From positions 1 through 64,000 of the forward strand of contig QOZS01000002.1 in assembly GCA_003576705.1 (NCBI GenBank): a DNA stretch of 64,000 nucleotides. Reading direction: 5' to 3'. The stretch is from Desertibaculum subflavum. GTDB taxonomy: Bacteria > Pseudomonadota > Alphaproteobacteria > Ferrovibrionales > Ferrovibrionaceae. Of this stretch, positions 6,916 through 17,495 are shown piece after piece. Positions within the stretch are counted from its first letter, which is position 1; each line of letters begins with the position of its first letter. A program made the position numbers and the translations under genes. The notes under the pieces were generated by a model that was not told the DNA's origin, did not search any database, and saw nothing but the letters and a program-made list of their open reading frames with translations.

Positions 6916-7866
6916 GTGGTCTTCCTCACCTTCGACGGGGTGCAGATGCTGGACCTGACCGGGCCGGCCCAGGTCTTCGCCTCGGCCAACGACCTTGAGC
7001 CCGGCCGCTACGACATCCGCCTCGTCTCCAAGGCGGGCGGGCTGATCCGGACCTCGGCCGGGGTGCGGATCGCGACCGAGCCGCTCGCCGCGATCGAGGG
7101 CCAGCCGGTGCACACGATCATCCTGCCGGGCGGCGACGAAGGCGTGGCCGAGGTGCTGAACGACCCGGCGCTGATCGACTGGATCCGCGAGGTGGCGGGC
7201 CGCGCCAGCCGCGCCTGCACGGTCTGCTCCGGCACCTTCCTGCTGGCGGCGACCGGCCTCGCCGACGGCAGGCGCGTCGCCACCCATTGGCGCGCGGCAC
7301 GGCTGCTGCAGCGGTCCTACCCGGCGCTACAGGTCGATCCGGAGGCGATCTATGTGGAGGACGGCAAGGTCTGGTCCTCGGCCGGCGTCACCACCGGCAT
7401 CGACCTCGCGCTGGCTCTGGTCGAGCGCGACCACGACCGCGACACCGCGATGCGCATCGCCCGCCGCCTCGTCGTCTATATGCGCCGGCCGGGCCACCAG
7501 TCGCAGTTCTCGGCGACCTTGAAGGCACAGAGCGTGGCGGACGAGCGGCTGTCGCGTCTCGTCGCCTGGATGCGCGAGAACCTGGCCACGGATCTCGGCG
7601 TCGAGACGCTGGCCGACCGGGTGGCGATGTGCCCGCGCAGCTTCCACCGCGCCTTCACATCCGGCCTGGGCGACACCCCCGCCCGCTTCGTCGAGACCTT
7701 GCGCCTGGACGCGGCGCGTGAGCATCTCGCCAACCCGGCGCTGTCGGTCGAGCAGGTGGCGCATCTCGCCGGCTTCGGCCGGTCGGAGCGGCTGATCAAG
7801 AGCTTCCGCCGCCGTCTCGGGCTGACCCCCGCCGCTTACCGGAAATTGCACGAGGCAGCAGCGTGA
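6907..7866 (+). CDS. GlxA-type AraC-family regulator with N-terminal DJ-1/PfpI domain
   Basis: The 319-residue protein combines a DJ-1/PfpI domain (residues about 1-190; LDLTGPAQVF, LPGGDEG, elbow ACTVCSGTFLLAATGLADG with Cys) and a C-terminal AraC helix-turn-helix pair (about 215-315; ETLADRVAMCPRSFHRAF and SVEQVAHLAGFGRSERLIKSFRRRLGLTP). Such regulators sense small molecules through the degenerate amidotransferase domain. In-frame ATGs also lie at 6889 and 6895, but 6907 has the well-placed GGAGGAAC. Its divergent neighbour is a DJ-1 enzyme with the same N-terminal motif, so it probably activates that gene. Confidence 0.88.
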   Translation: MRRVVFLTFDGVQMLDLTGPAQVFASANDLEPGRYDIRLVSKAGGLIRTSAGVRIATEPLAAIEGQPVHTIILPGGDEGVAEVLNDPALIDWIREVAGRASRACTVCSGTFLLAATGLADGRRVATHWRAARLLQRSYPALQVDPEAIYVEDGKVWSSAGVTTGIDLALALVERDHDRDTAMRIARRLVVYMRRPGHQSQFSATLKAQSVADERLSRLVAWMRENLATDLGVETLADRVAMCPRSFHRAFTSGLGDTPARFVETLRLDAAREHLANPALSVEQVAHLAGFGRSERLIKSFRRRLGLTPAAYRKLHEAAA

Positions 7867-7954
7867 GATGGGACATCTGGCCCGTGGCGGCGGGCCGGCC
7901 GCTCCGGTATAGACGGGCGACGAATTTCAGAAGCTCCTCGGGAGGGAGAACGCC

Positions 7955-10039
<2,085 letters not shown>

Positions 10040-10054
10040 CCTACTCGGCCCTGA

Positions 10055-11338
10055 TCACTCCGCCCTGAGGCCGTAGAGACCTGCATCGGCGAGCCGGTGC
10101 AGGATCTCGGCGGCGCGCGCGCCGTCGGCATGGATGAGGCTGAGCCGCTCGGGCTCGAATCTGCCTTCCTCCAGCTCGGCGCGGATGCCGGACGCGATCG
10201 CCGCGCGCGCGGCATAGCGCTGGCCGATCACCACCTGCTCGGCGAGCAGGATCACGCCGATCGCCACTGCCGCGATGCCGGTGACGCCGGCGATGTTGGT
10301 GCGCCGGAGCCGCACTTGCCGTACCGCGGCGACGATCAGGCTGGCATAGGCGAGCGTCGTCACCAGGCCGAACCGGCCGGAGGTCGCCGCCTCCAGGCCG
10401 AGCGGCGCCCAGGTGATGGCGATCAGCAGCGCGGTCAGCAGCGCCAGCGCGGCCAGCGCGCCGGAGAAGGCGCCGGAGCCGTCGACATGCCGGGCGCACA
10501 GGCCGAAGCCGGCGACGGCGGCGCAGAGCGCGATGGTCCACCAGCCCGCCACCTCGCCCGGCAGCGGCAGCACCTTGATCCAGGGCGAGCCGAACATCCA
10601 GGCGACGAAGCGGAGCACCGCGAGCGGGTCGGCGGTGAACGGCCCGCGCGGCGGCGACAGGATGAAATAGGCGGCGATGGCGAGCAGGCCGAGCACCGCC
10701 AGCAGCATGGCCGGCCACTCCGCGTCGCAGCGCCGCCACAGCACCAGCGCGGCGAGCGGCAGGACCAGCAGCCCGGGCGCCAGGGTCGCCGCCGCACCGA
10801 GGCCGAACAGCGCGGCGAACAGCGTCCGCAGCACATAGGCCTCGCGATGGCCGATCGAGGCGGCGAGGCCGATGCAACCGACCGCGCCCGCCGTCAGGAT
10901 CAAGTGATCGGCGCCCGGCGCGATGACATAGGGCTCGAGCGTCGCCGCCCGGAACCAGACCAGCGCCAGCATGCCGGTCGCGCCGGCGGTGATCTCCCGA
11001 TAGGGGTGCGCGGTGCGGTCGATCGCGGCGGCAAGGCCGATGAAGGCGACGATGGAGGCCAGCACCGCCATGACGCTGTGCAGCGCCGTCGAGCCGCCGA
11101 ACCAGCGCAGGTCGACCAGCACCAGCAGCTTGACCGCGAGGTCCGGGCCGGCGCCGCGCATGTCGAGCAGCCAGGCGCGGGCCGGCAGGTCGAGCGCGCG
11201 GTCGACCATGTCGAGCAGGCCGAAGGCCGGCAGCGGGTAGTGCCCGGCCACCAGGAAATACAGGAACAGCGCCGCCTGAACGGTGCCGAGGACGGGAAGG
11301 AGCCGCGCGGTCAGATGCGTCGCCCCGCGCTTTCCCAA
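10055..11338 (-). CDS. Polytopic membrane protein of unknown function
   Basis: About 427 residues, with roughly nine to eleven hydrophobic helices spread over residues 12-350 and a soluble C-terminal tail of about 60 residues. I recognise no family. The general look resembles bacterial polyprenyl-sugar-dependent (GT-C) glycosyltransferases, but the diagnostic acidic motif near the N-terminus is not seen. No ATG is available near the natural start. A TTG at 11338, inside the end of the upstream ligase gene (28-nt overlap), gives a sensible product, so the start is uncertain. It is convergent with the FadJ-type gene, 15 nt away. Confidence 0.6.
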   Translation of the reverse strand: MGKRGATHLTARLLPVLGTVQAALFLYFLVAGHYPLPAFGLLDMVDRALDLPARAWLLDMRGAGPDLAVKLLVLVDLRWFGGSTALHSVMAVLASIVAFIGLAAAIDRTAHPYREITAGATGMLALVWFRAATLEPYVIAPGADHLILTAGAVGCIGLAASIGHREAYVLRTLFAALFGLGAAATLAPGLLVLPLAALVLWRRCDAEWPAMLLAVLGLLAIAAYFILSPPRGPFTADPLAVLRFVAWMFGSPWIKVLPLPGEVAGWWTIALCAAVAGFGLCARHVDGSGAFSGALAALALLTALLIAITWAPLGLEAATSGRFGLVTTLAYASLIVAAVRQVRLRRTNIAGVTGIAAVAIGVILLAEQVVIGQRYAARAAIASGIRAELEEGRFEPERLSLIHADGARAAEILHRLADAGLYGLRAE

Positions 11339-12840
11339 TACCGCTCGCGGATCCGGCGCTTGAAGATCTTGCCGGAATCCTCGCGCGGCAGGTCGGTCTG
11401 GAACTCGATCAGCTTCGGCACCTTGTAATGCGCGATGCGGTCGCGCAGGAAGCGGCGCACCTCGTCGGCGGAGAGATCGGCGCCGCCCTGCGGCTCCACG
11501 ACCGCGGCGACGTTCTCGCCCATCTCGCCGTCCGGCACGCCGAACACGGCGCAGTCCCTGACGCCGGGCATGGTGACCAGCACGGCCTCGATCTCGGCCG
11601 GGTAGATGTTCACCCCGCCCGAGATCACCATGTCCTTCTTGCGATCGCAGAGGTGTAGATAGCCGTCCCGGTCGAAATAGCCGACATCGCCCACGGTCAC
11701 GAGCCCGTCGCGCTCGATCTCGGCCCGCGCCTCGTCCCGGCCGTGATAGGTGAAGTCGGCCACGTGGTCGGCGCGCATGTAGAGCTCGCCGATCTCGCCG
11801 GGCGGCAGCAGCTCGCCCTGCTCGCCATAGACCCGCACGGTCGCGCCTTCGAGGGGCCGGCCGACCGTGCCGGGATGGGCCAGCCATTCCGCGCTGTCGC
11901 AGAACACCACCGCGCCGGTCTCGGTCGCGCCGTAGTACTCGTGGATCACCGGCCCCCACCAGTCGATCATCGCCCGCTTCACCTCGACCGGACAGGGCGC
12001 CGCGGCATGCACGACATGTCGGAGCGAGGCGATGTCGTGGCGCGCCCTCACCTCCTCCGGCAGCTTGAGCAGGCGCACGAACATGGTCGGCACCATGTGG
12101 AGATGGGTGACCTGCTCCTGCTCGATCAGGCGCAGCAGCTCTTCGGCATCGAAGCGCGGCTGCAGGATGACGTCGCCGCCCGAGCGCGCCGCGGTGAGGG
12201 CATAGCCGTTCGGCGCCGAGTGATAGAGCGGGCCGGTCACCACCGTGCGCATCGACGGCTCGATGCCGAACACGGTCCGGTAGGCCGCGAGGTTCGCCGC
12301 CTGCTGCCCCGGCGTCATCGGCTCTCGCCGGACACCCTTCGGCCGCCCCGTGGTGCCCGAGGTGTAGATCTGGCTCTGCGGCGCAACCTTCGGGGGCTCG
12401 CGCCATGCTGCCTGGCTGTCGACCCATTCGTCCCAGTCGATGCGCTCCGGCGGCACGCGCGCCGACGCCGCGTCGATGCCATAGGCGGCACGCACGCCGA
12501 ACGGCGTCTCCACCACCAGCACCGGCAGCTCGAACGGCACGTCGCCGACGATCTGCGGCAGCAGATCGGCATGCACGACCAGCGCCTTGGCCTGGCAGTC
12601 GCGCACGATGTAGCCGGCTTCGTCGCCCTTGTAGTGCCAGTTGATCGGCGCCGCATAGGCGCCGAGCTGGCCGGCCGCCATGGCGGCTTCGAAGAAGGCG
12701 ATGTCGTTCCTGAGCATCAGCGCGACGCCGTCGCCGGCCTGCACGCCGAGCGAGGCGAGACCCGTCGTCGCCTGCGCGACGCGCTGGGCGAGCTCCTCGC
12801 CGGTCAGGCCGCGCTCACCATTGGCATGACGCACGCCCAT
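11311..12840 (-). CDS. AMP-forming acyl-CoA synthetase
   Basis: The 509-residue enzyme carries the adenylate-forming signature YTSGTTGRPKGV (about residue 161), the YYGATETG motif and the C-terminal hinge and Lys region (YLHLCDRKKDMVISGG, then REDSGKIFKRRIRE with the catalytic Lys). It activates a carboxylate with ATP and transfers it to CoA; chain preference cannot be read from the sequence. The N-terminus is shorter than in many relatives. It follows the SnoaL-like gene after 3 nt on the same strand, and its end overlaps the probable start of the membrane protein, suggesting an operon. Confidence 0.92.
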   Translation of the reverse strand: MGVRHANGERGLTGEELAQRVAQATTGLASLGVQAGDGVALMLRNDIAFFEAAMAAGQLGAYAAPINWHYKGDEAGYIVRDCQAKALVVHADLLPQIVGDVPFELPVLVVETPFGVRAAYGIDAASARVPPERIDWDEWVDSQAAWREPPKVAPQSQIYTSGTTGRPKGVRREPMTPGQQAANLAAYRTVFGIEPSMRTVVTGPLYHSAPNGYALTAARSGGDVILQPRFDAEELLRLIEQEQVTHLHMVPTMFVRLLKLPEEVRARHDIASLRHVVHAAAPCPVEVKRAMIDWWGPVIHEYYGATETGAVVFCDSAEWLAHPGTVGRPLEGATVRVYGEQGELLPPGEIGELYMRADHVADFTYHGRDEARAEIERDGLVTVGDVGYFDRDGYLHLCDRKKDMVISGGVNIYPAEIEAVLVTMPGVRDCAVFGVPDGEMGENVAAVVEPQGGADLSADEVRRFLRDRIAHYKVPKLIEFQTDLPREDSGKIFKRRIRERYWESAGRRI

Positions 12841-12843
12841 CCG

Positions 12844-13335
12844 TCAGGCCCCGATCTTCTTCGCGAGGAAGTCGCGCGAACCCGGCCGTTCGTGCAGCAA
12901 GCCAGACCACTTGCGCAGTACCTTCTCCATTCGCGCCGGCGCCACGCCGAGCTGCACCATGGCGACGCCACCGTTGACCGATTCGGCGTAATCCGCAATC
13001 AAACCGTGTTGCAGGCGGAACCGGCTCATGCCGTCGATCAGCACCGGCTTGCCCTGGAATTCCGGCACCGTGGAGGTGAAGGACGAGAGCGACCAGGCGT
13101 AGCCAGTATCGCCATTGCAGACCGGATCGAAGAAACGCCAGCGATAGTCCGTCGCGTCGCGATGGAACATGTACTTGAGCATATGGGCGATTTCCGCCCG
13201 GCCCTTGTGGTCGCCGTAGATATAATCGTGATAGACGCCGTCGGGCGTAAAGCAGGCGGCGAACGTCTCGCCGTCACCGGCCTCCGCGGCGGCGGTCAGG
13301 CGCGTGAGCAGCGCGGCGAACTCGGCTTGGGTCAC
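12844..13335 (-). CDS. SnoaL/NTF2-like protein
   Basis: This 163-residue protein has the cone-shaped NTF2/SnoaL fold pattern: an N-terminal helix, FAACFTPDGVYHDYIYGDHKGRAEI, then beta strands with an internal FQGKPVLIDGMSRFRLQHGLIADY. Family members include polyketide cyclases, isomerases and ligand-binding proteins, so the activity is open. The start is GTG at 13335. It leads a leftward set with the acyl-CoA synthetase and membrane protein and is divergent from an enoyl-CoA hydratase, which suggests a role in degradation of the same acyl substrate. Confidence 0.8.
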   Translation of the reverse strand: MTQAEFAALLTRLTAAAEAGDGETFAACFTPDGVYHDYIYGDHKGRAEIAHMLKYMFHRDATDYRWRFFDPVCNGDTGYAWSLSSFTSTVPEFQGKPVLIDGMSRFRLQHGLIADYAESVNGGVAMVQLGVAPARMEKVLRKWSGLLHERPGSRDFLAKKIGA

Positions 13336-13404
13336 GGCTCCCCCTCCCTGATTCCATCCGGCGCGGCGCTATGATATCGGCACTCTTGCAAGGGAGGAAA
13401 GCCA

Positions 13405-14226
13405 ATGGCGTATCAAGAAGTTGCGTACAATGTTGAGGATCGTATCGCCACCGTCACCCTGAACCGGCCGGACAAACTGAACGCCTGGACCGGCGTGATG
13501 GAGAACGAGGTGCGCGATGCCATGGAAGCCGCGGCCAAGGACGACAAGGTCAGAGTCATCATCCTGACCGGTGCCGGCCGCGGCTTCTGCGCCGGGGCCG
13601 ACATGAACGTCTTGAGCGGCATCACCGAGAAGGGCGCCGACGCGCGGCCGAACGCCAACAATGTGCGGCCCTACGACACCGCGGCCAGGCCGGACTTCCA
13701 GATGCGCTATTCCTACTTCCCGTCGATCGCGAAACCGATCATCGCCGCGGTGAATGGGCCTGCCGCCGGGCTGGGCCTCATCATGGCGCTCTATTGCGAC
13801 ATGCGCTTCGCCGCCGACGCCGCTGTCTTCACTACCGCCTTCTCGCGCCGCGGCCTGATCGCCGAGCACGGCATCAGCTGGCTGCTGCCCAAGCTGGTCG
13901 GCCATTCGGTTGCGCTCGATCTGATGCTCTCCGCCCGCAAGGTCGATTCCGCCGAGGCGCTGCGCATCGGCCTGGTCAACCGCGTGTCGCCGCTGCCCAG
14001 GCTGATGGACGATGTGCGGGCCTATGCGAAGGAGCTGGCCGAGGACGTCTCGCCGCGCTCGATGGCGGTGATGAAGCAGCAGCTCTGGAATGTGCCGTTC
14101 CAGTCGCTCGGCGAATCGATCGCCGTCGCCAATCACGAGATGAAAGGCAGCTTCGTGTCAGAGGACTTCAAGGAAGGCGTCGCCCATTTCGTCGAGAAGC
14201 GGAAGGCCCGCTTCACCGGCCGCTGA
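13405..14226 (+). CDS. Enoyl-CoA hydratase/isomerase family protein
   Basis: The 273-residue crotonase-fold protein has the oxyanion-hole segments RGFCAGADMN and NGPAAGLGLIMALYCDMRFAAD. In the second catalytic region, where a Glu is expected, the sequence reads FSRRGLIAEHGISWLLPKLVG. Ala-Gly-Leu-Gly at the first catalytic region lacks the usual Glu, as in isomerase-like or broad crotonase members, so reaction type is uncertain. The ATG follows GGGAGGAAAGCC. It is followed 17 nt later by tesB, suggesting handling of an acyl-CoA intermediate made by the divergent ligase. Confidence 0.88.
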   Translation: MAYQEVAYNVEDRIATVTLNRPDKLNAWTGVMENEVRDAMEAAAKDDKVRVIILTGAGRGFCAGADMNVLSGITEKGADARPNANNVRPYDTAARPDFQMRYSYFPSIAKPIIAAVNGPAAGLGLIMALYCDMRFAADAAVFTTAFSRRGLIAEHGISWLLPKLVGHSVALDLMLSARKVDSAEALRIGLVNRVSPLPRLMDDVRAYAKELAEDVSPRSMAVMKQQLWNVPFQSLGESIAVANHEMKGSFVSEDFKEGVAHFVEKRKARFTGR

Positions 14227-14243
14227 ACACAGGTAGTACCTAC

Positions 14244-15107
14244 ATGTCCGATCCCCTGCAGGCCCTCCTGCGGGCGCTCGACCTCGCGCCCCTCGGTGAC
14301 GATCGTTTCGAGGGGCGCAGTGTCGAGGCGACCCGCAAGCGCATGTTCGGCGGCGAGCTGATCGCGCAAGGCCTGGTCGCTGCAAGCCGCACCGCCGACG
14401 GCCGCGACTGCCACTCGCTGCATTGCAACTTCCTCCTACCGGGCGATCCGGCGGCACCCCTCGAATACCGGGTGCGGCGGCTCCGCGACGGCAAGCGCTT
14501 CGCCCAGCGCCAGGTGAGTGCCTGGCAGAACGGCCGCGAGATCTTCCTGCTCACGGCCTCGTTTACCAGCGACCACAAGCCCGCGCCGGGACACCAGACG
14601 GAAGTCATGCCGAAGGTGGCGCCGCCGGAAGCGCACAAGAACGAGATCGACTGGCGCCGCGAATTCACCGACCGGCTGCCGGTCGACGATCGCCCGTGGC
14701 TGCTGGCACCGCGGGCCATCGATTACCGCACCATCGATCCGGTGCCGTTGTTCGATCCACCGCCCGCGGCGCCAGCCGCGAATACCTGGCTGCGCGCCAT
14801 CGACAGGCTGCCGGACGATCCGGCGCTGCACCGCGCCGTGCTCGCCTTCGCTTCCGACATGACATTGCTCGACATCGCCTTCCAGCCGCATGGGCGGAGC
14901 TGGCTCGATCCGCGCGTGGAGGAGGCGAGCCTCGACCACGCGATGTGGTTCCACAAGCCGTTCCGCGCCGACGAATGGCTGCTGTTCGCGCAGACCAGTC
15001 CGGTGCTGCATGAAGGCCGCGCGCTCTGTCGCGGCAGCTTCTTCACCGCCGACGGCGAGCTCGTCGTCTCGGCGGTGCAGGAGGGGCTGACGCGCGTGCT
15101 GGCCTAA
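14244..15107 (+). CDS. tesB: Acyl-CoA thioesterase II
   Basis: The 287-residue protein has the double-hotdog TesB layout: FGGELIAQGLVAASRT (residues about 35-50), FLLPGDPAAPLEYRV, then a second hotdog with the conserved catalytic-Asp helix ASDMTLLDIAFQPHG (about 210-224), and LDHAMWFHKPFRADEWLLF. It hydrolyses medium- and long-chain acyl-CoA to fatty acid and CoA. The frame is open upstream inside the hydratase gene, but ATG 14244 matches the normal family N-terminus. Its stop overlaps the stop of the convergent amidase by 4 bp. Confidence 0.92.
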   Translation: MSDPLQALLRALDLAPLGDDRFEGRSVEATRKRMFGGELIAQGLVAASRTADGRDCHSLHCNFLLPGDPAAPLEYRVRRLRDGKRFAQRQVSAWQNGREIFLLTASFTSDHKPAPGHQTEVMPKVAPPEAHKNEIDWRREFTDRLPVDDRPWLLAPRAIDYRTIDPVPLFDPPPAAPAANTWLRAIDRLPDDPALHRAVLAFASDMTLLDIAFQPHGRSWLDPRVEEASLDHAMWFHKPFRADEWLLFAQTSPVLHEGRALCRGSFFTADGELVVSAVQEGLTRVLA

Positions 15108-16438
15108 GCCAGCGCGGCCTCGACGCCGGCCGCCACCGCGAACAACCGCCTGTCGGCCCCGTGCTCGCCGATCAGCATCAGGCCGATCCCGGCTTCGCCC
15201 GACGGTTGGATCGGCAGGCTGATGGCGCAGCGGTCGATGAAGTTGACCGGCGCGGTGTTGCGCAAGGTGAGCAGGTTGCAGCGGGCGAATTCCTCGTCGC
15301 TCGCCATCGCCGCGATCTTCGGCGCCAGGATCGGCACCGTCGGCAGCAGCACCGCGTCGAACGGCGCCGTCTCCTCCGCCGCCTCGGCGATCACCTTGCG
15401 CCGGAAGTCCAGCAGGTCGACATAGTCGGCAGCGGCCATCGCCGCCCCGCGCTCGATGCGGACGCGAACGCGCGGGTCATAGCGATTGCCGGCCCGCGCC
15501 AGCAACTGGCGGTGCCAGGCGAAGGATTCGGCCGCGGCGAAGCCGCCGGCGGACGAGGCCTCGGCGAAGCGGCGGAACAAGGCGAAGGGCTGCTCCGTGA
15601 TGCGGGCGCCGGCCGCGGCCAGCCGCTTGATCGCATCGTCGAAGGCGCGCGCAACGGCCGGGTCCATCTGCTCGAGCGGGATGCCGGTCGCGACGGCAAG
15701 CCGCAACCCGGCGACCGGCAGCGGCGACGGCGCGATGGGCGTCTCGCCCGCGATCACCGCATCGGCAACGGCGCAGCAGGCGACCGAGGGACCCAAGGGA
15801 CCGATCGAATCGAGCGAGAAGGAAAGCGGCACGCAGCCATCGAGTGGCACGCGCTTCGCCGTCGGCTTGTAGCCGACCGTGCCACAGAAGGCCGCCGGGA
15901 TGCGGGTCGAGCCGCCGGTATCGGTGCCGATGCCGATCACCGCCATGCGGTCGCCGACCGAGACGCCGGCGCCGGAGGACGAGCCGCCGGGCACGCGCGA
16001 GCGGTCCGGCGGGCTGCCGGGCGTGCCGTAATGCGGGTTGTAACCGATGCCGGAATAGGCGAATTCCGTCATGTTGGTGCGGCCGACGATGATCGCGCCG
16101 GCGGCGCGGAGCCGGGCCACGACCGGCGCGTCCTGCCGCGCCGCCGGCGCATCCGCCAGCACGACGGAGCCGGCCGGCGTCGGCTCGCCGGCAATGTCGA
16201 GCAGGTCCTTGATCGATATCGGCAAGCCGGCGAGCGGCGAAGGCACATGGCCGCGGGCGCGCTGCCGGTCGGAAAGCCGCGCCGCGTCGAGCGCTGCCTC
16301 CTTGTGGAGCCGCGTGAACACCTTGGTGCCTTCGAGCTTCGGATCGGCGATCCGCTCGAACGCCTCCGTCACCAGCTTCTCGCTGGTCGTCTCGCCCGCG
16401 ACCAGCGCCGCCTGCAGCTCCTTCACCGTCCAACGCAT
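15104..16438 (-). CDS. Amidase (amidase signature family)
   Basis: From the ATG at 16438 (GGAG eight bases before) the protein is 444 residues; GTG at 16444 is an alternative. The Ser-cisSer-Lys triad is visible: Lys77 in PISIKDLLD, the Gly/Ser-rich GGSSSGAGVSVG (about 151-162), and the nucleophile Ser177 in DTGGSTRIPA. The enzyme hydrolyses an amide; GatA is excluded by the lack of other gat genes and by divergence. It directly follows a DUF1185 gene (23-nt gap), a combination suggesting an amide or heterocycle catabolic step. Confidence 0.92.
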   Translation of the reverse strand: MRWTVKELQAALVAGETTSEKLVTEAFERIADPKLEGTKVFTRLHKEAALDAARLSDRQRARGHVPSPLAGLPISIKDLLDIAGEPTPAGSVVLADAPAARQDAPVVARLRAAGAIIVGRTNMTEFAYSGIGYNPHYGTPGSPPDRSRVPGGSSSGAGVSVGDRMAVIGIGTDTGGSTRIPAAFCGTVGYKPTAKRVPLDGCVPLSFSLDSIGPLGPSVACCAVADAVIAGETPIAPSPLPVAGLRLAVATGIPLEQMDPAVARAFDDAIKRLAAAGARITEQPFALFRRFAEASSAGGFAAAESFAWHRQLLARAGNRYDPRVRVRIERGAAMAAADYVDLLDFRRKVIAEAAEETAPFDAVLLPTVPILAPKIAAMASDEEFARCNLLTLRNTAPVNFIDRCAISLPIQPSGEAGIGLMLIGEHGADRRLFAVAAGVEAALA

Positions 16439-16461
16439 ATCCACTCTCCGTCTCGCAGAAC

Positions 16462-17010
16462 TCAGCGCGCCGGCGCGCTGCCGGCTCGGGGCAGAGGCCT
16501 GCCGCCATCGGCAATCGCCATCACCACCACGATCTCATCCGGCCGGGGCGCATCTGCCACCGCGACGGTGATCGTATCGAAGTGGTCGAACGACCAGGGA
16601 TCATCCTTGTGGCCGAGCGGCAGGTCGAGGCTCGCGCCCATCGCAGCCACCTTCACGTTGGACGGAATCACCGACTTGCCGCCGCCCACCGCCGCGCGCA
16701 TCGGCTTTCCCAGCATCGGGTGGATGCAGGCACCGCCATGCTCCATCTCGCCAGCGACGCCCACGATAGCGCCCTTGCCGTATGCGACGGCAGGACTGCC
16801 CAGTACCTCGACCAGATTCTCCATCACAAGCTTGCCGACGCGCGCTCCCGCTTCGAACAACGGCCGCAGATCATCCACCAGCTGGCCGGCAAATGGATTG
16901 GCGATCACCGCCATGCCGACGGCTCGGACAATCGGAGAGCGAAGCTCGACCCCCATTTCCGACAACACAATGTCGCGAACCGTCACGACCTTTCGGATAT
17001 TCGGCTGCAC
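16462..17010 (-). CDS. Amino acid synthesis family protein (DUF1185)
   Basis: This 182-residue protein matches the DUF1185/AA_synth family in length and pattern: VRDIVLSEMG near the N-terminus, PFAGQLVDDL, HPMLGKPMRAAVGGGKSVIPSN and a late GHKDDPWSFDHFDT segment. The biochemical role of the family is not firmly known; members often sit next to amidases and amidohydrolases. The start is GTG at 17010. It precedes the amidase gene and is probably co-transcribed with it. Confidence 0.8.
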   Translation of the reverse strand: MQPNIRKVVTVRDIVLSEMGVELRSPIVRAVGMAVIANPFAGQLVDDLRPLFEAGARVGKLVMENLVEVLGSPAVAYGKGAIVGVAGEMEHGGACIHPMLGKPMRAAVGGGKSVIPSNVKVAAMGASLDLPLGHKDDPWSFDHFDTITVAVADAPRPDEIVVVMAIADGGRPLPRAGSAPAR

Positions 17011-17048
17011 AGGCGTCTCCCGAGGATGGCGTGCCAGTGTAGCGGAGA

Positions 17049-17495
17049 TCAGAGCTGTTTCGTCATCAGCTTGCGCGGGCTCGCCTCGTAGCCGGCAGCC
17101 GCGTAGATACGCTGGGCGCGGGTATTGGCGATCTCCACCTCCAGGTGCAAGGCGCGGTAGCCGCGCGCCCGTGCCTCGGCCTCCACGAAGGCGAGCACGC
17201 GGCGGCCGATACCGCGGCCGCGTGCGGCCGGCACGAGGTAGAGGTCGTCGATGAAGCCGTCCGGACCGCCGGCCAGGATGGTATGGCCGAGCGACAGGGC
17301 GACATAGCCGATGACGGCGCCGCCTTGACGGATGATCCAGGTCGGCGCCACCGGATCGCCGGCGGCGAGCTTGCGGATGCCAGGCTCGACCGCCGGGTCG
17401 AGCGGATGGCCGTCCTCGCGATGGAAGTCGCGCGCCAACGAAATCAGAACCTCGGCATCCCCCGGCGTGACAGGACAGATCTCAAGCTCGCTCAT
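17049..17495 (-). CDS. GNAT-family N-acetyltransferase
   Basis: The 148-residue protein has the acetyl-CoA-binding signature RGRGIGRRVLAF (about residues 86-97) after the beta-strand LYLVPA, and the C-terminal NTRAQRIYAAAGYE motif of the GNAT fold. Substrate is unknown. Its ATG overlaps the stop of the cyclase gene by 4 nt (ATGA), so the two are translated in tandem; whether the acetyltransferase is functionally linked to cyclic nucleotide signalling cannot be told from sequence. Confidence 0.9.
   Translation of the reverse strand: MSELEICPVTPGDAEVLISLARDFHREDGHPLDPAVEPGIRKLAAGDPVAPTWIIRQGGAVIGYVALSLGHTILAGGPDGFIDDLYLVPAARGRGIGRRVLAFVEAEARARGYRALHLEVEIANTRAQRIYAAAGYEASPRKLMTKQL

Noticed and set aside
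10055..12427. Single 790-codon leftward frame joining a ligase-like part and a membrane part
   Set aside because: The first half is the wrong frame of the acyl-CoA synthetase gene; only the C-terminal membrane portion is credible.
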